Assembly (NCBI RefSeq): GCF_002994445.1
Contig: NZ_MRZJ01000008.1
Coordinates: 1-64,000 of the forward strand
DNA: 64,000 nucleotides
Direction of reading: 5' to 3'
Source: Staphylococcus simulans
GTDB taxonomy: Bacteria > Bacillota > Bacilli > Staphylococcales > Staphylococcaceae
Positions 44,376 to 57,337 of the stretch are shown here, piece after piece. Numbering within the stretch: position 1 is the stretch's first letter; each line of letters opens with the position of its first letter. The notes below the pieces were generated by a model. The model made no database searches. It worked only from the letters and a program-made list of their open reading frames with translations, and had not been told where the DNA came from. Both the position numbers and the translations under genes were made by a program.

Positions 44376-45415
44376 AATTGATCCGCTCCTATTTGTTGAT
44401 TGCCTGTTGCTTTTTCGAGTCTATTCAAGAAAGCAATACTATCATCGGTTGTTTTATAACGGTAAATGTAACCTTGATGAATCGAATCATCCGTATCAAG
44501 TTCATGCAATATTTGATATAGATTATGATTTGCGGCCTTTAAATCATAGCTATCTGAAGATAATTCACGATAAATCGCGTTCTTTGGAATATACTGCTTC
44601 AATGTCGCAGGTACCGCAAATAAAGTGTGCTGCCAATCCTGGTCGCTTGAAATCTCATGATTTAATTCTGTCAACATCGCCACAGGTGTTTCTGGTGAAT
44701 AGTGTTTATATTTCATTCCAGGTGCAATCGGTTTATCTGTATCTAAATGTGCTGTTAAATCAACCGAACCCGGCAAGACATTTTCAATCATATCTGCTGT
44801 AATCGCACCGGGACGTGCAATTCTGAACGGATATTGCGTGCAATCCAACACGGTACTTTCTAAACCTTCTTCACTTTGATCACCGTTTACTATTCCTTCT
44901 ACCCGTTCATTTAAATCTCTAAAGACATGAGCAAAGGTTGTAGGTGATGGACGTCCGCTAATATTCGCACTCGGCGCAGCAATCGGTAAATCTGTATATT
45001 CTAAAATGGCTCGGCCGATAGGATGGCTCGGCATTCTGACTGCAATAGACTGCAAACCGCCAGAAACACGTTCGCATAAATAGCCTGGCTCAAGCGGTAA
45101 AATAAATGAAATCGGTCCTGGCCAAAATGTGTCCATTAATAGTTTTACTTCTTTTGAACGCGGCGCTGTAAACGCATCTAATTGACTTTGGTCGTGAATA
45201 TGCACAATCAGAGGATTATCAGAAGGACGTCCTTTTGCTTCGTATATTTTACGTACTGCTTCATTATCTTGCGCATTCGCACCTAACCCGTATACCGTTT
45301 CTGTCGGCAAAGCAACTAAGCCGCCTGCATGATAGATGGCGCTGATTTCTTCTAACGCTTTCTGACCTTGTTTTGTTCCTAATTGATGACGCAAATCCCA
45401 AGTTTTTGTCTTCAT
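44372..45415 (-). CDS. ywlC: L-threonylcarbamoyladenylate synthase (Sua5/YwlC/TsaC)
   Basis: Makes threonylcarbamoyl-AMP for the t6A modification at position 37 of ANN-decoding tRNAs. An N-terminal YrdC domain (GGLVALPTETVYGLGANA, SANISGRPSPT) is followed by a C-terminal Sua5 domain. I start it at ATG 45415, giving 347 residues; about 30 extra residues upstream have no family support. It lies between prmC and ptpB. Confidence 0.94.
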   Translation of the reverse strand: MKTKTWDLRHQLGTKQGQKALEEISAIYHAGGLVALPTETVYGLGANAQDNEAVRKIYEAKGRPSDNPLIVHIHDQSQLDAFTAPRSKEVKLLMDTFWPGPISFILPLEPGYLCERVSGGLQSIAVRMPSHPIGRAILEYTDLPIAAPSANISGRPSPTTFAHVFRDLNERVEGIVNGDQSEEGLESTVLDCTQYPFRIARPGAITADMIENVLPGSVDLTAHLDTDKPIAPGMKYKHYSPETPVAMLTELNHEISSDQDWQHTLFAVPATLKQYIPKNAIYRELSSDSYDLKAANHNLYQILHELDTDDSIHQGYIYRYKTTDDSIAFLNRLEKATGNQQIGADQL

Positions 45416-45526
45416 CTCTCTGCACGTCCTTTCAAAAATAATTGTAAAACAAAATAAGAAGTTATGCGAGAACAGGGTGTTATACAATCTCCCCTCTTCT
45501 CCCATAACTTCTCATCATTACGCTGT

Positions 45527-46355
45527 TCAGCGTTTCCATATAAATGAAATAATTCTGTCGTTTTGATTAATATCTTGAATCACTTCCGCCTCAATTGACG
45601 GATAGATAGATTGAATCAGTGCCTTCAGCACTTCCCCCTGATTATAACCAATTTCAAAAACGACTACAGCATTGTCATTTAATACTTGCGGCAGCTTTTC
45701 AATTATCGCTCGATAGATGGCTAAGCCGTGTTCTTCTGCAAACAAAGCTTGGTGCGGTTCATAATCCACTACAGTTTCAGCCATATCTATAGATTCTGCT
45801 TGATCAATATACGGCGGGTTTGAAATTAAGCCGTCTAATCGTATATTTTGTTCTATTAAAGGAGACAAGTCGCTCCCTTGCAAGAAAGTAATATCCGTTT
45901 GATGCATTGCTGCATTGGCACGCGCAACCTCTAAAGGTCCTTCAAACAAGTCCGTCGCATAGACAGTCAAATCAGGTTTCAAAAGCTTTAGCATCACCGC
46001 AATAATACCGCTGCCTGTACCGATATCAGCCACACTATCACCGTTAGATAATTGGTTCATAAAATGCATTAGGACTTCTTCAGTCTCAGGTCTTGGAATC
46101 AAGCAGCGTGCATCTACTTTAAAGCGTTCGCCGTAAAAGCTTTGGAAACCGGTAATATATTGAATCGGTTCCCCAGTTAACATACGGTCTGTTGCTTCTT
46201 GATAGGCTGCACGATGTGCTTCTGTCATAGTGTCATTCATCTTCAAGACATAATCTGCAAGCGACCAGTCAAACAAATCTAACAACAGCCACTTTGCTCT
46301 TTTAGATTCAAAGCCGCGTGCAACTGCTTGTTTCGCAGCTGCTTGTACAGCTTCC

Positions 46356-46366
<11 letters not shown>
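45527..46366 (-). CDS. prmC: Peptide chain release factor N5-glutamine methyltransferase
   Basis: SAM-dependent enzyme that methylates the Gln of the GGQ motif in release factors, including the adjacent prfA product. The N-terminal helical domain is followed by [15 protein letters not shown] and the catalytic ISNPPYI, 279 residues. The start is TTG and overlaps the prfA end by 11 bases; the ribosome site is weak, so reinitiation is likely. Confidence 0.95.
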
Positions 46367-47431
<1,065 letters not shown>

Positions 47432-47432
<1 letters not shown>

Positions 47433-48031
47433 TATAATTCCTCCTTCTCAGATTCACTAGGTGCAACGATATGATGTGCGCGGCATCTAGGTTCATAACT
47501 TTCATCTGCCCCCACCATAATAATCGGGTCATCTTCTTTAGCAGGTCTGCCGTTGATTAAACGCTGTGTTCTGCTTGCAGGTGCTCCGCAAACTGCACAT
47601 ACTGCTTGCAGCTTAGTAACCAACTCACTGACAGCCATCAACTGCGGCATCGGTTCAAAAGGTTTCCCTCTGAAGTCCATATCCAGTCCTGCCACAATGA
47701 CACGATGGCCTTGTTCTGCCAAATCTTGTGCAATTTCTACAACCGAATCCTCAAAGAATTGCACTTCATCTATACCAATCACATCGACTTCAGTCAAATC
47801 CTGTTCTAAAATTTCTTCAGCCTTTTTAATAGTGATTGCTTCTATTGCGTTGCCGTTATGCGATACCACTTTTTCTTTGTGGTAACGATCATCTATTGCA
47901 GGTTTAAATACTACGACTTTCTGTTTTGCATACATGCCGCGTTTTAATCTGCGGATTAATTCTTCAGATTTACCGCTGAACATGCTGCCGGTAATACATT
48001 CAATCCAGCCGGAATGATAAGTTTCATACAT
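47432..48031 (-). CDS. tdk: Thymidine kinase
   Basis: Type II thymidine kinase of 199 residues that salvages thymidine. P-loop [14 protein letters not shown]; the zinc-binding CAVCGAP and CRAHH pairs form the lasso domain. It precedes prfA in the same operon. The gap to rpmE2 holds that gene's terminator and a short low-complexity stretch. Confidence 0.97.
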
Positions 48032-48178
48032 TATGCTTTTCCTTCCTTTTCAAAACAAAATCATCTCATTATATCATATTTTTAATTAGGACAACGGGCA
48101 AAACATGAGAAAATTTTAATGGAATGCAATCTCTTTTTGTATACCCATACATCATTATACTTTGCTTTGAAAACCAAA

Positions 48179-48207
48179 TAAAAAAACTCTCGCCAAATTG
48201 CGAGAGT
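48179..48207 (-). terminator. Terminator after rpmE2
   Basis: Eight-base perfect arms ACTCTCGC/GCGAGAGT (48186-48193 and 48200-48207), a six-base loop and seven T on the minus strand. Confidence 0.93.
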
Positions 48208-48223
48208 CTCATTTAAATCGAAA

Positions 48224-48487
48224 TTATTCGTTATTGTTTGATGATTTAAGACCGAATTTCTTGTTGAATCGTTCAACACGGCCATCCGCAGCTGCGAATT
48301 TTTGACGACCAGTGTAGAATGGATGTGAGTCAGATGAAATATCTAAACGGATAACTGGATATTCGTTGCCATCTTCCCATTCCATTGTTTCTGATGATGA
48401 TTTAGTTGAACCACTTAAGAATTTGTAGTTAGTTGTTGTATCTAAGAAAATTACTTTGTGGTATTCAGGATGGATTCCTTGTCTCAT
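48224..48487 (-). CDS. rpmE2: 50S ribosomal protein L31 type B
   Basis: An 87-residue type B L31, lacking the zinc-binding CxxC pairs of type A. The body shows [20 protein letters not shown] and [10 protein letters not shown]. In Bacillus the type B form is made under zinc limitation and is repressed by Zur. The promoter here carries an inverted repeat over the -10 region. Confidence 0.96.
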   Translation of the reverse strand: MRQGIHPEYHKVIFLDTTTNYKFLSGSTKSSSETMEWEDGNEYPVIRLDISSDSHPFYTGRQKFAAADGRVERFNKKFGLKSSNNNE

Positions 48488-48555
48488 AATTATTTTCAGC
48501 TCCTTTGCCCTGAACCATCTGGAACAGAGTTATTTGTGAGTTTTTACCCAATACT

Positions 48556-48589
48556 TAGTAATTATAATTGTTACTAGAATAAAATGCAA
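48556..48589 (-). promoter_or_regulatory. rpmE2 promoter with overlapping inverted repeat
   Basis: Minus strand TTGCAT (48584-48589), a 17-base spacer and TATAAT (48561-48566). The inverted repeat TAGTAA-N9-TTACTA (48556-48576) covers the -10 box, which suits a repressor. A Zur-type site is possible, but the match to a Zur consensus is partial. Confidence 0.6.
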
Positions 48590-48619
48590 CCCATTCTGGA
48601 AGACAAATATAATTTATTA

Positions 48620-49936
48620 TTAAATGATAGGTTTGCCTGTACGTTTGCTTTCAATTGCAACTTCTTGCAATTGATGGAAGAATTCTTCATTATTTTTAGA
48701 ACGTTTCAATTTGCGGATAAAGCGTTCAGTAAAGTCTGTTGAATCAGTAAACATATTGCGCAATTGCCATAAACTGTCTAAATCTTTCTTATCAACCAGC
48801 AGTTCTTCTTTACGTGTTGAACTTCTGCCGATATCAATTGCTGGGAAGACACGTCTTTCAGCTAATTTACGATCTAAATGCAATTCCATGTTTCCTGTTC
48901 CTTTGAACTCTTCATAAATCATATCGTCCATTCTGGAACCTGTATCGATTAAAGCTGTTGCTAAAATCGTTAAACTGCCACCTGCTTCAATGTTTCGCGC
49001 AGCACCGAAGAAGTGCTTTGGTTTGTGTAATGATGCAGGGTCTAAACCACCTGATAAAGTACGTCCGCTCGGCGGAATTACTAAGTTGTAAGCACGTGCC
49101 AAACGTGTAATCGAATCCATTAAAATGATGACATCTTCACCGATTTCAACCAATCTTTTCGCACGTTCTAACAACAATTCAGCTACTTTAACATGATGTT
49201 CCGGCGGCTCATCAAATGTTGAATGTACGACTTCAGCTGCTTCGCTTGATCGTTCAATATCTGTTACCTCTTCTGGTCGTTCTCCGACAAGCAGAATAAA
49301 AAGTTTTGCTTCAGGTTTATTGACTGTAACTGCATTTGCAATTTCTTTCAGCAATGACGTTTTACCTGCTTTAGGCGGTGCGACAATCAAACCACGCTGA
49401 CCTAAACCAATAGGTGCAACTAAGTCCATGATTCTTGTCGAATAATTGTTTGATTTTGTTTCCAATTTAATACGCTCATCCGGATATAACGGTGTAAGTG
49501 CTTGGAAATGCGGGCGTTTTTTTACCTCTTCTGCATTATGATCATTGACAAAATCGACTTGCAGCAAGCCGTAATATTTTTCATTATCTTTAGGCTTTCT
49601 GACTTTCCCTGTCACCTTATCCCCGCGCTTGATTTCAAAACGGCGGATTTGACTTGCAGAAATATAAATATCTTTTTCGCCTTTAGAGTAGTTGACAGTT
49701 CTTAAAAAGCCGTAACCATCTGGTTGGATATCATCTAAGATACCTTCCATATAGTAATTGCCGTCTTTTTCCATCTGTGCTTCCATAATGGCTAATACTA
49801 ATTCTTTTTTATTCAATTTACTATAGTTAGTTAATTTAAGAGATTTTGCTTTTTGAGTTAGCGCTTTAGTAGTATTGTTCTTATAGAGTTCGTGGAAAGA
49901 CTCGTATTGAGGAGATGTACGTTCTCTTTCAGGCAT
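48620..49936 (-). CDS. rho: Transcription termination factor Rho
   Basis: Hexameric RNA helicase of 438 residues. An N-terminal helical domain is followed by a cold-shock-like RNA-binding domain (PDGYGFLRTVNYSKGEKDIYIS region) and the RecA-type ATPase with P-loop APPKAGKTSLL and DSITRLARAYN. The ribosome site is weak. Downstream, rpmE2 has its own promoter. Confidence 0.97.
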   Translation of the reverse strand: MPERERTSPQYESFHELYKNNTTKALTQKAKSLKLTNYSKLNKKELVLAIMEAQMEKDGNYYMEGILDDIQPDGYGFLRTVNYSKGEKDIYISASQIRRFEIKRGDKVTGKVRKPKDNEKYYGLLQVDFVNDHNAEEVKKRPHFQALTPLYPDERIKLETKSNNYSTRIMDLVAPIGLGQRGLIVAPPKAGKTSLLKEIANAVTVNKPEAKLFILLVGERPEEVTDIERSSEAAEVVHSTFDEPPEHHVKVAELLLERAKRLVEIGEDVIILMDSITRLARAYNLVIPPSGRTLSGGLDPASLHKPKHFFGAARNIEAGGSLTILATALIDTGSRMDDMIYEEFKGTGNMELHLDRKLAERRVFPAIDIGRSSTRKEELLVDKKDLDSLWQLRNMFTDSTDFTERFIRKLKRSKNNEEFFHQLQEVAIESKRTGKPII

Positions 49937-50083
49937 GTTTTACACTCATTTCATTTTAGTTTACGTATTTACTAATTATAAAGTATTTTTCATAAGATAA
50001 CCATAGCAAATTTTAAACCTTATCGCAAAACAATGATTGATACTCTGCTTAAAATTGTACATTACCCTCTCCTTAAAAAAATA

Positions 50084-50115
50084 AAAATGCTGAGCACATT
50101 ACTGCCCAGCATTTT
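50084..50115 (-). terminator. Terminator after the aldehyde dehydrogenase gene
   Basis: Arms AAAATGCTG and CAGCATTTT (50084-50092 and 50107-50115) with a partly paired loop and a T-rich run on the minus strand (50073-50087). Confidence 0.85.
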
Positions 50116-50126
50116 AGTTCAAAATT

Positions 50127-51557
50127 CTATTTGTTGTAATATCCGGCAATTGATTTGATTTCTAAGAATTCTTCAATACCATAGTCGCCCCATTCTCTGC
50201 CTAAGCCTGATTGTTTGTAGCCGCCGAATGGCAGATCTGGTTTGCGTCCAGCTTCATTGATTTCAATTGTACCGGCTTCTACTTCACGTGCTACTTTGCG
50301 TAAAGTATCTAAATCTTTACCATAAACATAACCTGCTAAACCATATACTGTATCGTTTGCGATTTCAATTGCTTCGTCCAAGTCTTTATAAGTGATAACT
50401 GACATCACTGGACCGAAGATTTCTTCTTGTGCAATTGTCATATCATTCTTAACGTTTGTAAAGATAGTAGGTTTTGCGAAATAGCCTTTTTCTAAGCCTT
50501 CAGGTTTGCCAGTACCGCCAAGGATTAATTCAGCACCTTCGTCGATACCTTTTTGAATATAATCTTGAACTTGATCATATTGTTTTTTACTGATAATCGG
50601 ACCCATGTCTACGCCGTCTTCTCTTGGGTCTCCGACTTTAACTGCGCTCATTTTTTCTTTTACAGCTTTAATAAAGTCATCTTTCAATGATTCTGGAACG
50701 ATTGTTCTTGTACCTGCAGTACAAACTTGTCCAGTATTATTGTAGACTTTGCCTGCAGCTGCTTCTGCTGCACCGTCAATATCTGCATCGTCTAAAATGA
50801 TATATGGTGATTTGCCGCCAAGTTCAAGTGAAACTTTCTTGAAGTCTTGGGCAGCTTTTTCCATGATTTTTGCACCTGTCGGGCCAGAACCTGTAAATGA
50901 CATCATACGTACATCAGGGTGCTCGCTTAATGGATTGCCGACACCTTCGCCGTCACCGTTCACTAAGTTGAAGACACCTTTTGGTACGCCGACTTTATCA
51001 AAGATTTCTGCTAAGATAACAGCCGCAAATGGTGTTAATTCTGAAGGTTTCAATACTACTGGACTGCCCGCTGCGAAAGCTGCCGCTAATTTAAGTGAAG
51101 TTTGGTTGGTTGGGAAGTTCCAAGGTGTAATTAATCCTGCTACACCGATAGCTTCTTTTACAACTAAATCATTGCCGCGCTGTTCTTCGAATTGGAAATT
51201 ATCCAATGCATCTCTTGCTTCTGCGAAATGATTTAATCCCATTTGATAGTGCACTTTTTCAGATTTTTCTAATGGTGCACCTAACTCATCTGTAATTGCT
51301 TCTATAATATCTTCTTTTCTGTTTTCGTACTCTTTAACGATTTTATCAAGTAAATCTCTTCTGTATTCTACACTGCTGTGACGGAATTCAAGATAAACAT
51401 TGTTCGCAGCTGCGACTGCTTTATCAACGTCTTCTTTATTCCCTTTTGCAATTTGGCCTAAGACTTCTTCAGTTGCAGGGTTGATGACATCAATTGTTTC
51501 ACCGCTTGCACTGTCTACCCATTCGCCATTGATATATTGTTTCGTTTGAGTTCTCAA
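50127..51557 (-). CDS. NAD(P)-dependent aldehyde dehydrogenase
   Basis: ALDH superfamily enzyme of 476 residues. Catalytic Cys lies in [12 protein letters not shown] and the general-base Glu in [19 protein letters not shown] is the cofactor region. It starts at TTG after AAGGAGTG. The same gene lies between rho and murZ in S. aureus. Substrate unknown. The adjacent YodB-like regulator suggests a role in reactive aldehyde or quinone stress. Confidence 0.92.
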   Translation of the reverse strand: MRTQTKQYINGEWVDSASGETIDVINPATEEVLGQIAKGNKEDVDKAVAAANNVYLEFRHSSVEYRRDLLDKIVKEYENRKEDIIEAITDELGAPLEKSEKVHYQMGLNHFAEARDALDNFQFEEQRGNDLVVKEAIGVAGLITPWNFPTNQTSLKLAAAFAAGSPVVLKPSELTPFAAVILAEIFDKVGVPKGVFNLVNGDGEGVGNPLSEHPDVRMMSFTGSGPTGAKIMEKAAQDFKKVSLELGGKSPYIILDDADIDGAAEAAAGKVYNNTGQVCTAGTRTIVPESLKDDFIKAVKEKMSAVKVGDPREDGVDMGPIISKKQYDQVQDYIQKGIDEGAELILGGTGKPEGLEKGYFAKPTIFTNVKNDMTIAQEEIFGPVMSVITYKDLDEAIEIANDTVYGLAGYVYGKDLDTLRKVAREVEAGTIEINEAGRKPDLPFGGYKQSGLGREWGDYGIEEFLEIKSIAGYYNK

Positions 51558-51636
51558 TTACAGTCACTCCTTAGTAAATGTCTTATTATCTATTTTAACC
51601 TATCAGCGCTATTTTTAAACGAATGTGCTTATAACC

Positions 51637-51672
51637 AAAAAAGAAGAGCTACTCCATTAAGGAATAACTCTT
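51637..51672 (-). terminator. Terminator after the HxlR-family regulator gene
   Basis: A twelve-base-pair minus-strand stem with G-T pairs (51644-51655 with 51661-51672), a five-base loop and six T. Confidence 0.8.
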
Positions 51673-51690
51673 GCTTTTATCAAATCTATT

Positions 51691-52032
51691 TTAAGAATTT
51701 GCAGCTTTATGCTCTTGTTCCAGTTCGACGTATTTTTGTGCCCATTCTTCCATCGGTACTAAAGCTTCAGCCAGTGCTGCACCTTTATCAGTCAATTGAT
51801 AGACAATTGAGACCGGTGCTTTGGATACAATATTCTTTTCTACTAAGTCCCATTCCATCAATTCTGTAAGTTTTAAACTTAGAGAACGCGGTGTGATGGT
51901 CTTCAAGTCTTTCTTCATTTCACTGAAGTGAGCAGACTTTTCTGGGCATCTAGATAGATAATTCAATATCAATCCGTTCCAGCTGCGACCGATGATTTTA
52001 AATGTTTCTTCTAAATAAGGACATACTTCCAT
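51691..52032 (-). CDS. HxlR-family (YodB-like) redox-sensing repressor
   Basis: A winged-helix regulator of 113 residues. The N-terminal CPYLEETFKIIGRSWNGLIL matches the YodB/QsrR group, in which the first cysteine (here Cys4) reacts with quinones or diamide and releases DNA; Cys29 could partner it. It is tandem with the aldehyde dehydrogenase gene in the same direction, each with its own terminator. The target genes are inferred. Confidence 0.88.
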   Translation of the reverse strand: MEVCPYLEETFKIIGRSWNGLILNYLSRCPEKSAHFSEMKKDLKTITPRSLSLKLTELMEWDLVEKNIVSKAPVSIVYQLTDKGAALAEALVPMEEWAQKYVELEQEHKAANS

Positions 52033-52095
52033 TTAAATCACCTCTCCATGATTACTAGATCATGTCAACCTAATATACAAAGTATACCACAAATT

Positions 52096-53355
52096 TTAGA
52101 TTTTTTCAGTCCAAATGTTTGCGCCGAGAGATTTTAAATTTTCAACAATGTTTGTGTAACCGCGATAAATGTGATTTACATTATAAATTGTTGTTACACC
52201 TTCTGCAATCAAGCCTGCAACAATTAAACAAGCACCTGCACGCAAGTCGCTGGCATAGACAGAAGCGCCTTGCAATGTTGAAGGTTTAACAGTTGCTGTA
52301 TTTTGATCAACAGAAATTGCACCGCCCATTTTCTTCAATTCTTCAATATGTCTGAAGCGTTCCGGATAAATCGTATCTGTCACAAATGAAGGTCCATCAG
52401 CTAAGAAAAGCAATGGCGTAATCGGCTGCTGCAAGTCTGTCGCAAATCCAGGATATACCAATGTTTTGATATTCACATTATTAAACGGCAATTGGCCTTT
52501 AAGTGTGACACTATCGTCATTGATATTAACATCCACACCTAATTCTTGAAGCTTAACTGTTAACGGTTCAATATGCTTTGGAATAATATTATCTAATTCC
52601 ACTTCTCCGCCGCAAGCAGCTGCCATACACATGTATGAACCCGCTTCAATTCTATCTGGAATAATCTGATGCGTTACACCATGGAGGTGGTCAACACCTG
52701 TAATTTTAATCGTACTTGTACCAGCGCCTTTAATGTTAGCACCCATACCTGTTAAGAATGTCGCAACATCGACAACTTCAGGTTCTTTTGCGGCGTTTTC
52801 AATCACAGTTTGTCCTTCTGCACGCACTGCCGCTAACATTATATTGATTGTCGCACCGACACTGACCATATCCAAGAAGATATTCGCACCTTTTAATTCT
52901 TCTGCTTCAATCTTCATTGATGTCGGGCTTGACTCATCAATTGTCGCACCTAAAGCTTTGAAGCCTTTAATATGCTGATCAATCGGACGCGGTCCTAAAG
53001 GACAGCCGCCAGGCAAACCGATGACACATTTTTTGAATCTGCCTAATAAAGCACCCATCATATAATATGATGCTCTTAAAGATTCGACTTTATGATTCGG
53101 TAAAGATGCATTTTGAATTTCTGTCGGATCTATTTTTAACTCTGTACCTTCAAGATCAGTTTTTATATTTAAATCTTCTAACAAGCTAACTAAAGTAGCA
53201 ACATCTGAAATTTGCGGTAGCCCTTCAAGTCTCACAACATCTTCTGCCAGTAATGCTGCTGGGATAATGGCAACTGCACTGTTTTTCGCACCATTAATTT
53301 TAAGCTTCCCTTTTAATGGCTGTCCGCCTCTGATTTTTATTACTTCTTGAGCCAT
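52096..53355 (-). CDS. murZ: UDP-N-acetylglucosamine 1-carboxyvinyltransferase 2 (MurZ)
   Basis: Second MurA-type enzyme, 419 residues, with catalytic Cys in [16 protein letters not shown]. Low-GC firmicutes keep two such enzymes; position beside fbaA marks this as MurZ (MurA2). An AAGGAG site precedes the ATG. A leader of roughly 130 or 290 bases, depending on promoter, lies upstream. Confidence 0.96.
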   Translation of the reverse strand: MAQEVIKIRGGQPLKGKLKINGAKNSAVAIIPAALLAEDVVRLEGLPQISDVATLVSLLEDLNIKTDLEGTELKIDPTEIQNASLPNHKVESLRASYYMMGALLGRFKKCVIGLPGGCPLGPRPIDQHIKGFKALGATIDESSPTSMKIEAEELKGANIFLDMVSVGATINIMLAAVRAEGQTVIENAAKEPEVVDVATFLTGMGANIKGAGTSTIKITGVDHLHGVTHQIIPDRIEAGSYMCMAAACGGEVELDNIIPKHIEPLTVKLQELGVDVNINDDSVTLKGQLPFNNVNIKTLVYPGFATDLQQPITPLLFLADGPSFVTDTIYPERFRHIEELKKMGGAISVDQNTATVKPSTLQGASVYASDLRAGACLIVAGLIAEGVTTIYNVNHIYRGYTNIVENLKSLGANIWTEKI

Positions 53356-53792
53356 TCGATTGTTCTCCTTTGTTATTCAATCTTCATTCCATAGTTCTAT
53401 GTATAGCATACCCATGTTTCTGATATGACTACACCCCACTCACATTTGATTCATCTATGAAAATATTGGTTATCGTTGTTCTTCATATTTATTATAGTTG
53501 AATTCACAAGCGTTTGTATATTCATATTATGGATGCATTGCCATTTAACACTGTAATTATAACAGTTGATATGTTGCACCCATTTAATCTTGTTATCTAA
53601 GATGTTAGTTTCAATAAACTTTTTGATCATTCAAAAAATCACTTAAGATATTATAGCATAAAGCACGTTGATACTGAAAAAGATTTTCTTCAAAGTGATT
53701 ACCTTAAGTTCGATTAATTTTCAATCAATCTTATGTATCCTAACACATGGTTGATAAGAGTACAATCTTTTCAAATATATTTATAACGCAAA
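53356..53792 (-). promoter_or_regulatory. Long murZ upstream region with two -10 boxes
   Basis: Two minus-strand TATAAT boxes are seen. One at 53650-53655 is an extended -10 (TGC before it), with TTCAGT 17 bases upstream; a second lies at 53491-53496 with only a weak -35. A TTTTTGA/TCAAAAA hairpin lies between. No reading frame is evident. Confidence 0.5.
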
Positions 53793-53822
53793 AAAGAACA
53801 TCTGAGAATACAGATGCTCTTT
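53793..53822 (-). terminator. Terminator after fbaA
   Basis: Minus-strand stem AAAGAGCATCTG with CAGATGTTCTTT (one G-T pair), a six-base loop, then a T-run. Confidence 0.92.
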
Positions 53823-53841
53823 AACAAAACAAAATTATAAA

Positions 53842-54699
53842 TTAAGCGCGGTTAGAAGTACCGAACTCTTTGATTTTACCAGTTACAGTTGCTTTGATAG
53901 CTTCGCGAGCTGGTCCTAAATATTTACGTGGATCGTAAACATCTTTGTCGTTGTTTAATACTTCGCGAACTGCTTTTGCTGAAGAAATTTGGTTTTCAGT
54001 GTTCACGTTGATTTTAGCTGTACCTAAAGAAATAGATTTTTGGATATCTTTAGTTGGGATACCAGTACCGCCGTGCAATACTAATGGTAAGCCAGTAGAT
54101 TTACCGATTTCTTCCATTTCTTTGAAGCCTAAGTTTGGTTCGCCTTTGTAAGGACCGTGAACTGAACCTAATGCTGGTGCTAAAGTATCGATACCAGTTT
54201 TTTCAACTAATTCTTGACACTCTTTAGGGTCAGCATATATAACACCGTCAGCAACAACGTCATCTTCTTGTCCGCCGACTGTACCTAATTCAGCTTCTAC
54301 GGATACTCCGCGAGCATGTGCATATTCAACAACTTTTTTAGTTGTTTCAATGTTTTCTTCGAATGGGCTGTGTGAAGCGTCAATCATAACTGATGTGAAT
54401 CCAGCGTCGATTGCTTCTTTACATTTTTCGAAGCTTGAACCATGGTCTAAGTGGATTGCTACAGGTACAGTGATTTTAAGGTCATGTAATAAGCCTTCAA
54501 CCATTTTAACTACTGTGTAGAATCCGCTCATGTAACGCGCAGCACCTTCAGATACACCTAAGATAACTGGAGCATTTTGTTCTTGTGAAGCTTCTAGAAT
54601 AGCTTGAGTGAATTCTAGGTTATTAAGGTTATATTGTCCAACTGCATAACCTTTTTCTTTTGCGTCGATTAACATTTCTTTCATTGAAACTAAAGGCAT
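53842..54699 (-). CDS. fbaA: Class II fructose-bisphosphate aldolase
   Basis: Zinc-dependent aldolase of glycolysis and gluconeogenesis, 285 residues. Zinc ligands lie in AIHLDHGSS, in the [13 protein letters not shown] region, and in [10 protein letters not shown]; the [12 protein letters not shown] phosphate site follows. An AAGGAGG site is present. Upstream are an extended -10 (TGGTATACT, 54746-54754) and two cre-like sites. Confidence 0.96.
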   Translation of the reverse strand: MPLVSMKEMLIDAKEKGYAVGQYNLNNLEFTQAILEASQEQNAPVILGVSEGAARYMSGFYTVVKMVEGLLHDLKITVPVAIHLDHGSSFEKCKEAIDAGFTSVMIDASHSPFEENIETTKKVVEYAHARGVSVEAELGTVGGQEDDVVADGVIYADPKECQELVEKTGIDTLAPALGSVHGPYKGEPNLGFKEMEEIGKSTGLPLVLHGGTGIPTKDIQKSISLGTAKINVNTENQISSAKAVREVLNNDKDVYDPRKYLGPAREAIKATVTGKIKEFGTSNRA

Positions 54700-54785
54700 G
54701 AAAGTTCCTCCTTGCGTGCATATTGCACGTGATTTTTATAAGTTTAGTATACCAAAGTCACCACTGTAATGCATTGCAAAACTAA

Positions 54786-54801
54786 ATGTAAGCGGTTATA
54801 A
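54786..54801. promoter_or_regulatory. cre-like CcpA site 1 upstream of fbaA
   Basis: ATGTAAGCGGTTATAA differs from the cre consensus WTGNNARCGNWWWCAW at one fixed position. It lies about 35-50 bases upstream of the fbaA -10 box. Confidence 0.65.
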
Positions 54802-54826
54802 ATGATAAAATTGTGTGAATTTTCAA

Positions 54827-54842
54827 ATGTAAACGTATTCAT
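54827..54842. promoter_or_regulatory. cre CcpA site 2 between fbaA and the DUF2529 gene
   Basis: ATGTAAACGTATTCAT fits the cre consensus WTGNNARCGNWWWCAW at every position. It is about 75 bases upstream of the fbaA -10 box and about 160 bases upstream of the divergent gene's start. Confidence 0.75.
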
Positions 54843-55000
54843 TTAAAATATACATCATAATATCATGATTAAGTCATTATCAGCGGTGTATCTTTTTACA
54901 CTACCCTTTTTCTACCCTCCGTTATACATTTTTCCTCAGATTGAATTCACGTACTACATCATATAGAATTAATATATCTATTATGAAGTTGGAGGATACC

Positions 55001-55531
55001 ATGGCAAATATATTACAAACACAACTTACAGGTATATTTAATCGATTGAATCAACAAGAAATCGATATTCAAATGGCAGCGCAATGTCTGATTCAAGCAA
55101 TTGGCGGAGAAGGCCATATTTATGTTAAAGGCTATGGCGACTTGAAGTTTTTTGAAAGCTATTTATTAGAAAGCAATGAGAAGTTAGAAGACAGCAGAAT
55201 GCTTTCTGACTTTGAGGATTTCAGTGCATTAGATACAACAGACCGTGTCTTATTGTTCTCGCCTTTTTATGATGAAGCGGTTCAAGCAGATACACAAGCA
55301 TTAATTGATTTGGATGTGGACTTTGTATTGATTTGCAACAAGAGCAAAGAAACTGAGATTCCGGATCACCTCTTGCATTTCATCGACTTATGTACTCCAA
55401 GACCGATTGTTTATACAGAAGACTATGATAAGATTGTACAGCCTCATCCGATGGCGTTCGGCTATGTGTATTATGAAATCTACACGCAAATGATTGAAAT
55501 GATTCGAGATTTAGACATAGATGTTGAATAA
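55001..55531 (+). CDS. DUF2529 family protein (YwjG-like)
   Basis: A 176-residue cytoplasmic protein of unknown function, start ATG 55001 after GGAGG (MANILQTQLTGIFNRL); the longer frame upstream lacks a ribosome site. The GGEGHIYVKGYGDLK stretch resembles a SIS-type sugar-isomerase fold. In Bacillus ywjG also lies between pyrG and fbaA, supporting the call. Confidence 0.83.
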   Translation: MANILQTQLTGIFNRLNQQEIDIQMAAQCLIQAIGGEGHIYVKGYGDLKFFESYLLESNEKLEDSRMLSDFEDFSALDTTDRVLLFSPFYDEAVQADTQALIDLDVDFVLICNKSKETEIPDHLLHFIDLCTPRPIVYTEDYDKIVQPHPMAFGYVYYEIYTQMIEMIRDLDIDVE

Positions 55532-55583
55532 AATAAGCGGCAAAGCTTTTCACTTTTATAGGTGATCAGCTCTGCCGCTTATT
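55532..55583. terminator. Bidirectional terminator between the DUF2529 gene and pyrG
   Basis: Arms AATAAGCGGCA (55532-55542) and TGCCGCTTATT (55573-55583), extended by AGCT pairing with one mismatch, with T-rich tails on both strands. Confidence 0.88.
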
Positions 55584-55609
55584 ATTTTTGTTCTCTTTTT
55601 ATCAGCTTA

Positions 55610-57244
<1,635 letters not shown>

Positions 57245-57337
57245 TCAATTACATATAATTTGTACATTCCCATATTGCTTGTATACATGATAAGGCAAAT
57301 ATGCCTTAATCCACTGATAAAATAAGCTTTTAAAAAT

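Noticed and set aside
48082..48285. 67-residue minus-strand frame overlapping the end of rpmE2
   Set aside because: It overlaps rpmE2 and its terminator in another frame and has no ribosome site or recognisable sequence.
53410..53450. A GGGTAT upstream of murZ as a sigma-B -10
   Set aside because: The expected GTTTAA 14 bases upstream is absent (TGTAGT instead).
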